From Rhododendron vialii (taxonomy: Eukaryota; Streptophyta; Magnoliopsida; Ericales; Ericaceae): 64,000 nucleotides of DNA. The position numbers and the translations under genes are program-made. How positions within the stretch are numbered: the first letter of the stretch is position 1; every line of letters begins with the position of its first letter. The notes below the pieces were generated by a model. That model was not told where the DNA came from, made no database searches, and was given only the letters and a program-made list of their open reading frames with translations. The stretch covers positions 4,570,501-4,634,500 of the forward strand of contig NC_080564.1 in assembly GCF_030253575.1 (NCBI RefSeq), written 5' to 3'. Below, piece by piece: positions 33,538 to 45,100 of the stretch.

Positions 33538-35128
33538 ATCTGGTTCGATTCCAAGCTTTTTCTGTTCATCACAGGTGATTCAATCCCAGTTTTGTTATAG
33601 CCTCTGGTCCAAAATCCCAGTAAAGTTATTGGTTAGGCTTTATCACTGATGAATTACTTAGAACCAGAGATTATCAGGCTCGGGGCATTTCGTTGTTGTT
33701 CATCAGTATCATTTCAAGGACCAGCTTAGTTTTAATTGTATCTGTTGTATAAATAAATTGTTTTGATATTCTTCAAATGTTAATAAGAACAATTTAATGT
33801 TGCTTTTACTTTCTTTTTCTGTTTTATTTTGTTTTAGTTGTAATTTATTTTTGTTTTAGTATGACTGGGATGATTTTACCGTCTCATAAAAAAACATCGA
33901 CTCCGAGCAATATCAGTTTTTTTATGTGCCCATACATTGTGCACATATTATGCACATATGATTTTTGTAGTACCCAGCTTGGTTCCCATGAAAATGATCA
34001 AAATCGTTCAATATTATTCAAATGTTATTTTACGGGTTCTTGCAAAAAAAATAAAATTAGCTCAATCGGATACCGGTAAGATCTCTTTCAAAAATTAGCT
34101 CAATTTCTCTTTACAAATTCTGGAAAAAAAAATCTTACCGGTATCCAATAGAGTTAATATTTTGCAGAAATTGCCCATCAAAAAAATATATATTTTGCAG
34201 AAATTTGTAAAAACATATTTTAAAAATAAAGAGCAATTTAAATCATCTTCGTGAGACCCGAGGTGGGTCATATTAAAATTATTTGGTGGGGAAAATCATG
34301 TCTGCATCATGCACTAAACAAGTAAACATGCTCGTTATTGCCGCAGGCCGGAGGATCATCGGCCAATGTTTAATATTTTCGGAATCGTTACTCCTCCGTA
34401 TTTTTTCAACCCGATTACGGGCATGACTAAAGTGCACTGAAGGTCATGCAAGGCCCACTTTGGGTTTTGTACAGATGATTCGAACCGTTCAATAATTTTT
34501 TTAAGAAGAATTTGAATGAAAAATTAAAAGATTTGATCCAGCACCTACACGTATTAGATTAAGTAAATTTTTCATGGGCTCACTCGGTTTTCTTATAAAT
34601 TTATTGAACGGCTTGGATCGTCTGTGCAGAACCCAATCCTGGGCCCCACTTAACGGTCGGTGTTGCTATGGTCGGTTCCCATACCATTTTCCATGGTCGG
34701 TTTCATATCATTTTCGGTATGTCTTTTTACCTAGGAAAAAAAGAAAATGATTTTTACGCTCCATTTTTTCACATGAATTCGTGATATTATCCTTGAACGA
34801 AGTGTATTGAAAAAGGACAAAACAGCAAATTTAAGCTGATAAAGACAAAAAAAAAAAAAAAAGTGTGAATATATTAAAAAGAAGCGTAGAAATCAATTCG
34901 CATTTTCAGAACAACCGTCTCTCTTCCACGTGAGCGGCTGGTGTCTCTTCTGAGCAAAAAGAGCCACCATATCCAATCTCCAAATCAACTCCAACCCCTC
35001 AGAATTTCCTCTTCTCTCTCTTACCCTGTTCCCTCCATAACCATACCAAATCAAACCCTAGCCGCACTCATTATGCTGCTTCCTAAACAATGATTCGCGT
35101 AAACCACTAATCTACTGGGGAAAAAAAA
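33538..35128. other. Spacer between mTERF copies 6 and 7
   Basis: 3' flank of copy 6, AT-rich DNA with an inverted TTACCGGTA(A/T)CC pair near 34,070 and 34,136, the foldback at 34,451-34,649, and the promoter of copy 7, which is close in sequence to that of copy 6. No gene seen. Confidence 0.5.
34451..34649. mobile_element. Foldback MITE, ~200 bp
   Basis: Arms of about 45 bp: left GGGTTTTGTACAGATGATTC then GAACCGTTCAATAA, right the inverted TTATTGAACGG and ATCGTCTGTGCAGAACCC, with GGCCCA(C) at the outer ends. Same general family of ends as 27,478-27,735. Noncoding. Confidence 0.65.
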
Positions 35129-38100
35129 ATGCAAGCTTTCCCTGCCGTAAGGTCCTCCGACCTTTCATCTCTACCAGGAGCAGGAGCAGCTTTTTTCATA
35201 CCCAGGTCTCAATTTCTTGTCATTCTCGTACATGGGTCATGTATCTACTGTTGTATTACTTTGTAGATTCACAGTAGTTGAACATGAGTTTTGTGCATAT
35301 GTACATTCAGTATGTTTATGGTTTAATCCTTGCTATTACCAAAAAGAATCATACTTCTTGCACTTTTGAGCATTCCGATGATAAACTTTTGGGATTTGTA
35401 AATGCTTCCTATCTGATTTTGCTGGTGCAATGATAAACTCGGTGGAAGAATCAAACAAGTAGTTGGCTGGTGGTGAAGGTTAGGGACGTAGGGTTTGCTC
35501 CTCCTAAAGGTCTCAGGTTCAACTTTCTTGCTAGTAACTTTGAGGCCACCTCACCCCATGCATAAGCATGTGAAAACGGTAGCTTTGGAAGGGATTGTAC
35601 ATGCGTGTGCAAGCTGGCTCGTGCATTAGCAGGGAAAAAAATAGAGAGGGATTGAGAAAAAGGACCGCAATCAGTGGGACTATAAGCACAGTTCAAAAAA
35701 AAGTGGGACTAAAAGCAAGTGTTTTTCGAATATATCTTGAGACAGCCACTTAAACTTGAATTGGTATAGGTATAGGTTATAGTCCTTGTGTGTTTCACTG
35801 ATTTATTTTCCTAGTGATCAATTCTTTAGTTAAGTATTCTGCTACTGCTAGCACTCAATTATGTAGAGTGTTTCAGTTGTTTGCCACAACGCTTATGGAT
35901 GAGCATGCTTTAGATTTTTGTCATATGACCTTAGCTTGTACAATGTTGGCTACTATTGAGTATTGAACGTGTCCATGATTCGATAGCAACTTTACCTATT
36001 TGGTAGCCCGGAACAAGGAAGCATGTCACTTTTGCTTGTACCAAAAAGAAATACTCCTATCACTTTTGCCAAATCCTAATAGTAGCTACAAAAATAAATA
36101 TCTTGGAGTTCTTTTAGTGTTTCACCCATTTCTATTTCCAAGTTAACAATACTAAAATTTTGTTTTAATATCATAACAGGACTCAAGTCAATTTTCCCAA
36201 GAAACTGTTCTTCTGCCGTGCTAAGTTTTGTGAGCAATTCTCTTCTTTTCTATTCTTCTCCTTGTGGCATCTGATGAGCCACCTAATTCCCTACCTCCAA
36301 TAAGAAGCTCACCATTGTTATTCCATTCATTCATTTCTTGTCTAACAACTTTAGATTTTTTTTTTGCTAAAATGGCAGCTCACTCAGGTAACGCTGAGTT
36401 GCCCAGCTTAGGAGGCGGCCCAGCAAATTTGGTGGTAGCAGAAAAAGAAGAAGCCAAGGCTGTATTGACCTTGTTTTTGAAGAAACAAGGTTTGAGCAAG
36501 GCGGTTGCAGCAAGAACTATCAGCAAATCAGCTCTATTTATTAATCACCTTGTTTCAAGACTTCATTCAGTTCATAAAAATCGGTATCTAGTAGGTTCGA
36601 GTGCAAGCATCATGGCTTTCCTTGAAGCACGCCATGTTCATGTTTATTTTCTTTTAAGCTTTATTACCAGGGCAGTCCCTGAGATTAAGGCGGCCCATCC
36701 CAAGTTCATGTATGGGGCCTCCTTACATAAAAGGAAAAAAGGATTAGAAAATTAGTCTTAGGTCCATTATGTGAACTTCATAAGCCCATAAGTCCACCTG
36801 TTAATTTTGTAAGGTCTCAAGTCCATTTTAGGGTACCGTAGAGTAGAGTAGGGTACCCTAGGGTTTAGGCACTTTCATAAGATTTTAGGATGCACTTTTT
36901 TATTGTAGTATAGGGTACCCTAGGGTTTAGGCACTTTTATAGGGTTTTAGGGTGCACTTTCCTATTATAGGATTTTAGTGGTTTAGGCACTTTTATAGGG
37001 TTTAGGGTTTTAGGCACTTTCATAGGTTACCCTAGGGTTTAGATTGTGTGGACTTGTGGCTTTACAAAACTATTAGGGGGACTTGTGGGCTTATAAAATG
37101 TCTATAGTGGACCTATCACTAAATCTCCCAATCAATGGCTTCATTGGTATTAGCCCAGGGACGACCCTGTTTATTGCCTAGCTTATCTGATTTCTTTTGA
37201 CCTTTCAGGGCAAGAGCTTACAACTCTTGAGATCAGGGATGCTTTAAATCCATACCTTGAAACCCTCTACAAGGAGTATGGAGACATTCTGGTGGATGTA
37301 GTTGAAAATTTTCCTAATCCACCCATTGAAGAAAGATCAATAGAAAATTTATCAGTTTCGCCTTTAGAAGAAGGATCGGTTGTGCCGGTTCCAGCCCCTA
37401 TTACCACCCTCAAGTCTAAGAAGTTAAGAGCCTTGGCTAGATTGACTGACGACGGTTCCACTGGGAAGCCTCCTCCACATATTATCTACCTCACTGAAAT
37501 TGGCATGGAAATGGAGGTGATCAAAGAAGTGACACGGAAGTTTCCTAACTTTGCTTACTACAGTTTGGATGGGAAAATTAAGCCTTTGGTTGAATTCCTA
37601 CTTGATCTTGGGGTACCCAAATCCTATATCCCCACCATTCTCAGCAAAAGGCCCCAACTCTGTGGACTCAGTCTGTCAGAAAACTTAATACCCACTATGA
37701 CATATTTAGAGAACTTAGGCATGGACAAGAAACAGTGGACAAAGGCAATTAGCCGATTCCCTGCGCTTCTCACTTATAGCAGGCAGAACTTGGAATCAAC
37801 TATTAATCTTCTTTATGAATTGGGGCTTCCAGCCGAAAACCTGGGTAAGGTTCTAACGCGTGGCCCACAGATCATAGGTCATAGTACGGTGAACATAAAG
37901 GCTACAGCTCAGTACTTCCATTCTCTTGGGGTTGATGTTGGCAGTCTTCTCCACAAATATCCGCAAACTTTTGGTCTAAACATTGAGGCCACTTTGAAAC
38001 CTGTGACGGCGTTTTTCTTGGAGAGGGGATTCTGTACTGCGGATATTGCACAAATGATTTCCACTTATGGAGCTCTGTATACTCTAAGCTTGTCGGATAA

Positions 38101-38323
38101 CATGAGACCCAAGTGGGAGTTTTTTTTGACAATGTGCTACCCGAAATCTGATCTGGTTAAATTTCCTCAGTATTTTGGGTACAGTTTGGATGTGAGGATT
38201 AAACCTAGGTATGCAACTATGGTGGCAAGTGGAGTAACATTGAGTCTGAACGTGTTGCTCTCTCATTCGGATGATGACTTCGATAGGTTTTTGAAACGAA
38301 AAATGGAGAAAAATGCTGGATGA
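35129..38323 (+). CDS. MTERF5: mTERF copy 7: MTERF5-like plastid transcription factor, 485 aa
   Basis: Exons 35129-35205, 36180-36229, 36379-36594 and 37209-38323 join into 486 codons. The leader MQAFPAVRSSDLSSLPGAGA, then FPKKLFFCRAKF, is transit-peptide-like. The exon 2 donor is TTTT|GTGAGC where the others have TTTG|GTGAGC, which changes the junction codon to Ser but keeps the frame. The mTERF repeats are complete and include EFLLDLGVPKSYIPTILSKR, SQLC-like LCGLSLSENLIPTMTYLE and GLNIEATLKPVTAFFLERG. It has the shortest intron 1 (974 bp), no duplicated 3' tail, and an enlarged intron 3 with a nested insertion and telomere-like repeats. It is probably the least rearranged intact copy. Function inferred from MTERF5/MDA1. 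Confidence 0.88.
36668..37169. mobile_element. Ancestral hAT-like MITE in intron 3, copy 7, split by a second element
   Basis: The outer ends match those of copy 3 (CAGGGCAGTCCCTGAG ... CCCAGGGACGACCCTG, flanks TTTATTAC and TTTATTGC). Its interior is replaced from about 36,746 to 37,125 by a different foldback. Confidence 0.7.
36746..37125. mobile_element. Nested foldback element with telomere-like core
   Basis: Imperfect inverted ends: left ATTAGTCTTAGGTCCATTAT and CATAAGCCCATAAGTCCAC, right GGACTTGTGGGCTTATAAAA and ATAGTGGACCTATCACTAAAT-like sequence. The core (about 36,830-37,050) repeats ACCCTAGGGTTTAGGCACTT with variants, containing TTTAGGG, the plant telomere unit, in several places. 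Noncoding and intronic. Confidence 0.6.
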
Positions 38324-41300
38324 AACTGTTCCTATTACAAGATGTTTCTGTTCATCACAGGTGATTCAACTGGAGGTTTGTGATTTCCTCTGGCCCGATG
38401 CCTTATTTAGAACTATGAAACTATCGGACTCAGGACATTTCTTTGTTGTCGTAGTATGAATTTAATGACAAAGAGTGGATGAATGTTGGTTGTGTAATTT
38501 CGCACGGAAATTTCATCGAAGGAGATATTTAACATTTTCCGCGAGTAAAGGCCTTTTGGGCTTTTAATCGTTCACGTTTTTTCCTTAAAAGTGTATAGCA
38601 AACTCATTTCTTTTCTTGTTTCTTTTCGGTTTTCGAAAGGTCTGTTAGTATTTGCTTCATTTTGATAGCATTGCAATGCTAGATGAATGCCCCTTTCATA
38701 TGGACATTCGAGACCCTTGCATTGTAACTCCTCATATCGTTGCAGTTTTGGTGCTTTTTGTGGTGTCCGGAACTCAATATTATCATTGAAATCGTTACTC
38801 CTGGAAGTGATGTTTTAACTGTAAAGACCATGGTACGTAAATGTGGATTGTGTTACAACTTACAAGGTGAGAAAATCAATTACGATTAGGTTGCTGACAG
38901 GTTATTCTTTATGAGGTTGCTTGTATGAGGACGTGGCGTATCATTTTAGCGTGACATTTTTACAGTATATAGTATTTAATTGACAAATTAATAATCTACA
39001 AAAGTTTGATGCAAAACTCATAGATGCGGGAAAATTTTGAATAAAGACAACTCAAAAAGCCAAAAAAAACTCCCAAGCAAGTTAGAGGTTGTTTATTTGA
39101 TTTGAATCGTTAATTTTTTTTTGTCTTGCTAAGTGTCGCATGTAAAAAATTAATTTAAGTGAAGCATATTGTTTTGAGTACATTTGATATCCTAGAAGTA
39201 AAATTTTATTTTGGCGCAAATATCGGTTGGTATCTACTATAAATTTCTTTTGAGATATATATGCCAAATATTTTCGATGTGGAAAAACAACACTAATGAT
39301 GGTAGTAGATTCAAGACGATACTTAATAATATTTTACTGGTATTGAATCACTACTAATATGTAGTCCTTTAAGCGGTACGTGATATTTCTCCTTATCAAT
39401 CTCACCTCCTCATTAATCGTATCTAATCCAACGCATTTATCAACATGACCTTGATGTCCTGCTCTTTGTAATTTGTTGATCCTAATTTTGATCCACAGCT
39501 ACCTATGGCTTTCAATCTATCTAAGAATGTACTCCTACTTAGGATAGATTATTCAGTGCCCTCAAGGCACGTTGTGTCCCACGTCTCTCCCCACCACACA
39601 TTGTTATAGGATTCTCATACTTAATCTCGGCTGTCTTAAAAAAAATGTGTGATTGAAGAGATCTAGTGCGGTGTCCCAGGGTCATTGAATAATTTTTCCC
39701 TACTTAGGTAAAGAGCGGAGAGACACGTGGCATGATCATATCAAACCAGGTGGCGAAATTTAAAGGTATTTGTAATTATTGCTACTATGCCCCGTTTCAA
39801 AAAATTTATTAAAAAATAAGCGGCTTATTTCACATTTTCAAACTCAAAAATAATAAAAATGAAAATAATTTTTCAATTTTTTTTGTATCGTATTAAAGGT
39901 CTAATCGAGATCTTTCAAACAAGATCCATATTGCATATTTTTAAATTTCAATAAACCTATAAATTTGAAATTTGAAATTGCCTTCTTTAAAATAAGAAAT
40001 TATTTATTTATTTATTTATGGAATGGGGCCTACAAATCAATTTTCTGAATCCGATATTTTGAAAGTTTTAACGTTTGATGTACGGCCAGCCCGATTCCCG
40101 AAACCGAAAGGATAAGTATTGAAAAGCTGGCAATTCACTGTCGGTAAAATTTGTTTTGTTTGCCCTTTCCGAAATTGTTTCAATTTCCATTGTTACCCTC
40201 CAACAAAAGACCAAAAAAAAAACTCCCCCTCTCCATTAATTATTTTATTTTTATTTTCCCCCCAAAACCAATTGCTCTTCCAACTCTGGCAACTTGCTGC
40301 CAATATTCCCAAATTGGTTATTAGTCAATTCTCTTAATAATTCAATTGATGCAATATTGGAATCAAGTCCTATTTATATGTACTTTGGATTGATGTAAAT
40401 AAGGAGTGAGCGAGTGAGAGGGTGCACGTTATAAACAAAAAATTGGAATTATTTTTGATGGACTAAGAAAACAAAAGAAACGGTTATTCACAATTTTTGC
40501 CATGCATCACTCGTGTTAATTTCTTTTTTAAGTGTTATATGAATTAGATTATAAAATGTTTTTTCTTTAAAAAAATATTAAAAAAAGAAAAAACACTCAT
40601 CTTTTCTTCCCTATTATTTTTTTGGTATGAAATTATGAGGGATCCCTCCACGTGAGAGGAATTATTCAAAGATATTGGGGCACAACATGATTGCTATGAG
40701 TTCGTCCTTACATGATTTTACGTGTTGGAAAACTCAATGATAGAAAATGTATTGGAAATTGACTTCTACACTCTCCTTTTTATCACACACACTCCTTTTT
40801 TTGTTTTTATTTAGTGTGAATTTATTATATTGGCCCTTAGTATGTGAAAAAGTGAATTTATGAAAGGGTAAAAAGTTAAATTCACAATAATAAGAACAAA
40901 AAATGGAGTGTTTGTGGTAAAGAGTGGAATGTATAAGTCAATTTCCTTACTTTAATTTGATATCGAAATGTTATCTATACAATCACAAATCACAATCCTC
41001 CCACATGCATACATACAGACAGACTGTTACAGTTTATTTAAGTGATAGTATATGTAATAGCAGTATAGCACATTTGAATATGATATTGTACTTAAAAATG
41101 ATATATATTTTGAGAATCATACAATTTAAATCTTCGGTCAATGTCATAAAATAACGCTTTCCAGTTACGTGCTAATGATTAAAACCAGAGCTTCCAAACA
41201 CCCCCTTTGTGCTGTGAGTTCTTTAGTTCAAGCTGATAAAACGATATCAAATACTCATCGTATTATAATAACAAGTTAAGTCACTGATATCTTATTCCTG

Positions 41301-42189
41301 ACTATGGAAAAAAAAACAATTACTTAAATGAGGATTCAAGTTCTCTTCGGAACCTATTTCAACGGCTGATATTATTTCTCCTACTTTCTCCGGTTACATT
41401 CACGAGCAGATCAATAGTCTCCAACACTATGGCTGTTAATTTTTGACGAATTTTTATTTATGTTATTTGTGTTTTTCTTATTGTTGTTTGTTTTTTTTTT
41501 TTTATTCGGACCGTTTGGGTCCTTCGTACTGTTTGGTTATGAATATACCGTTTACTCAGAGAATTTACGGTAATAATTTAATGCCTTGTTCTCTTCCATT
41601 TTCAATTTTTTTTTTCAAAAAATACCCCTTAGATTCTCCCTACTGCTACCATTTCTTTCTCTTTCTTGCTCTACTAATTACCCCTATTATTTTTCAAATT
41701 TTTTTTCAAAACCCGAACCAAACAAAGCTACTTGCAATGCTGTTGGTCAGAATTTTTCATCAACCCCATATCTGTCGAAAAGAAAAACATCGAAAGTGAA
41801 AAGGTTATTATCGTATTTATATCTATGTTTTTTTTTTTTTCAAATTTGTTTTCCTTTGGACTTCCACTGCCCCCTATGTTACCCATGAAGGATGGAATTA
41901 AATCCATGAATTTGTCGACTTCTTTGGTACTCTATTCGTTATTCCCAATTTCTTTTAATCATCAGTAATTTTCTGAGGCTTCTTCAAGACTCTCCCTACC
42001 TTCACTACAGTCCTATGCTCAGGCCGACCGTTTCTTCTTCTCCTTCCCATAAAAACCGCCCGCAACTCCACCCCTCCCTCCATGTCAGCTTCACTAGTTC
42101 AAAATCCTTCTAATGCCCACCAAAACTAGCCCAATCTCCTCTATTCTTAAACCAAATTTGACTCTAGAGAGAGAGACAGACAGACAGAC
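38324..42189. other. AT-rich intergenic region before RAD21
   Basis: Nearly 3.9 kb. Holds the 3' flank of mTERF copy 7, homopolymer-rich AT DNA, a probable MITE at 39,787-40,032, and from about 41,980 a C-rich stretch with a GACAGACAGACA run right before the RAD21 start, likely its 5' UTR. The short ORFs here are T-rich and look random. I see no gene. Confidence 0.55.
39787..40032. mobile_element. Possible MITE with GCCCCGTTT-type ends
   Basis: Starts ATGCCCCGTTTCAAAAAATT and ends, inverted, ATTTATGGAATGGGGCC, with AT-rich arms that pair imperfectly. Superfamily and target duplication unclear. Confidence 0.4.
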
Positions 42190-45100
42190 ATGTTCTACTC
42201 CCAGTGCTTGCTATCTAAAAAGGGAACTTTAGGCACCATATGGGTCGCTGCCCATTGTCTCAAAAGGGTCAAGAAAGACCAAGTTGCTCAGACCAACATC
42301 TCTTCTTCTGTCGGTGAGCCCTCATTTTTCCCTTTTCTTCTTAAAGCTTTATGCTGATTTTCTTGTGCTGGAACGTTGAAGTGAGCATATAAATGAAGAA
42401 ATGGCTGGACTTGAGAGGGGTTCATTTTTGCTTATGATTCTCTCGTTTTGTGTTTTTTTATTGGTTTTGCGACTGTTTTAACTTGTTTTTAGCACATAAA
42501 TTTGTAATATAGCATTTGGGTTTTCCGTGAATACTTTATATTCAGTTCTATAGGTTATAGATAATCGGTTTCTCTTGTTGAAATCGTCTGATTTGCGCAT
42601 TTTTTGTCGACCTAATGGATGAAATAGTTCTCTGCTGGTCTAGTTTGGGAAATACTTTGCTGCCCTTTTTGGGTTTCCCTTTCTTATTTCCTGGCTTCTA
42701 ATGTAGTTTGAGAATTTTATATTTGTTGTGAGGCTGCTTTATTGCGTTTGTTACTCTCCTTGTTGAAGATTCCAATGATTCATGAAGTATGTGAAACCTT
42801 TCCCATACACTTTAGTTTTGATTGCTCTAATTTACTAGTGTAAAATTACTGCGAGACTCTAGTTAAGTGGCTGCTGATCGATAGTCAGGTAGGGATCGTA
42901 GCCAAGAGAAAAGTGAGGGGAAAACAAACGTTTTGTACATTTGTTGTGATGTTAAGAAATGGGTCCAAAGAAACTGAGCATAGACCACTGAGAGGAGTTG
43001 ACTAGTTAGCCTCGGTATCGCAAACGCACGGTACCATGAACAATTGAACTTGTTTTGGAGAACATTGAGAAGTAAGAAGAACAACCTATATGGCTAGGTG
43101 TAGGTAAATGTTCCATGAGCACATATGATGAATATTCACTGTTATTGAATTATGAGTCATTGGAGAAGTCTTCCTCCCATAAATTTTAATGTGGGGTTAG
43201 ACATAGAGCTGGGTCCCCGTGTGTTTTGTTTCTAGCTAATGTCCTTGCAGTTATCTGGGCACATGGGGTTTCATTGAATAAATATAGCAGTGAATCGATG
43301 TATTTGACCCTAAACAAATACACGACGTATCCTTCCTAGCATTAACTGATGCGGGTTGATTGTGAGGTACTAAAATGGGGGCATCCAGCGTTTCATTATC
43401 TGGTTCTTGTTAGTTACTCTTTATAAGTTATGGTACATGAAGTACGGTCAGAAGAAAATACTGTGTGCTGGACCGTTGATATGCATCTTCCTTTGCATGG
43501 CATTTATTGATCAGTCGTACGTCACCCTAGCATCTAAAAATGGACCAAACCTGTTTGGCTTTGAATTTAGTGGACACCTGGCAACTTCATTGGAACACTT
43601 GTCATTTTTTAATAGAAAACTTGAATGCTTTTGGGTAGGAATGATTAGTGTCATGCAGTTGCTAATGTCTTACTCTTTCTGGCAGCCTTCCCTCATCGGT
43701 TTTCTTCTTTTTTCCTTAACACAGAAAAGATATTGGCAGACGAAGTTCCCGTTGTCTCATATAGAGTACTAGGATACCTACTCTTGGGTGTTGTGAGGAT
43801 ATACTCAATGAAAGTCGAGTATCTATTCCATGATTGCCGTCATGTACTCGTAAAAATCAAGGATTTTGCGGGTAAGAAAAAAGCAAACATACACATTGAG
43901 GCCATTTGTGCACCATCTCTATCTATCACCCGACCAGAAAGGTTAGAACTTGATACTTTTGATCTGCAGATCCTGGAAGATGGAAGCGGGTGAGCTATGT
44001 ACTTGAGTCAGTTCAAGTGTTTTGAGTTTTACATATCTTGTGCTACTAATTTTTGACCACCTCTTATCTGTTTCTCAATTTGTACAGAAATACCGTGAGA
44101 CCTGATGAAGATATCGTGCTTGCTGGTATTCAAAGTACACTAAGTTCTTTATAGCATCTTGACTTGATATGTCTCAACATATTTTTTTTGCCTTTGTATG
44201 AAACAGATGTGCGGAGAAATGAGGGCAGTGAAGATTGTTTTTTGGACAAGGTATGCATCATGTATGCAGCAACATTTACACTTTTACAGTGTCTTTCTTG
44301 TAACAGGGGGGCAAGCCCTTTGATGCTCACACTCTGTTTACTTGGTAAAAAGACATGTTTAGCATTTCACAGTGGAGTATATGTGGTGCCAATAAGGGGA
44401 AACTATAATTAAGTTTTCTGGCACACATAGGTCAAATTGTTTATAGCCGTTTATGAAATTCTTTTCGAAATATGTTTAGTGGGTCCTCGTGAGTGTTGTG
44501 CACTACAATACTGATCAGCCAGGATGGCAAGCGTTCAATAGTAGTGCAAGGTTCAAGTCCTGCCTGAAGCTTCAATTTTAACACAATGATTTGATTTGAA
44601 TGTACTATAACACCCTGGAATATAGGCCGATCTGATTGGATTTTACTGCTAGTGTAATCAAAATTTTGTTTGAAATGCGTTATTTAGTTTTCCCCCCTTC
44701 AATTTGCAGTTTCTTTGTGAGGATGCCGAACATTTTGAAACTTGCTTGACAGCTTACACTCCTGTTGAAGAGTACGTCAAAATTCCTCATGCTAATTGCT
44801 GGAATTGCTGTAATTATATTTCTTTGAGCTGGTTGAAAGTATAACGTGCATCACTGTTCCAGTGTTCTTTCACCTTACAGCATGGGAAATGATGTGGTTG
44901 GAAGCCAATCACATTATTTAACCAACTCAGAAGCAAGCATAGAGAAGCTTCGAGGCGATAATTTCTCACTGCCAGACCGTCTGGATCCTATGTCACTTTG
45001 TGAGTTTGATGAAGAACCAGACCTGGATAGACAGCGTGGTGAGGAGCATGGCACTGAAATAGAGGAGACAGAGATGTGCAATGCCAAAAATGTTAGTATT

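Noticed and set aside
36826-37050. True interstitial telomere or chromosome-fusion scar
   Set aside because: Units are degenerate, mixed with other words and enclosed by inverted ends within an intron, so a transposon core is likelier.
41443-41968. ORFs of 118, 100 and 78 aa in the spacer before RAD21
   Set aside because: Low-complexity Phe/Ser/Leu translation of T-rich DNA in overlapping frames, no start context or homology.
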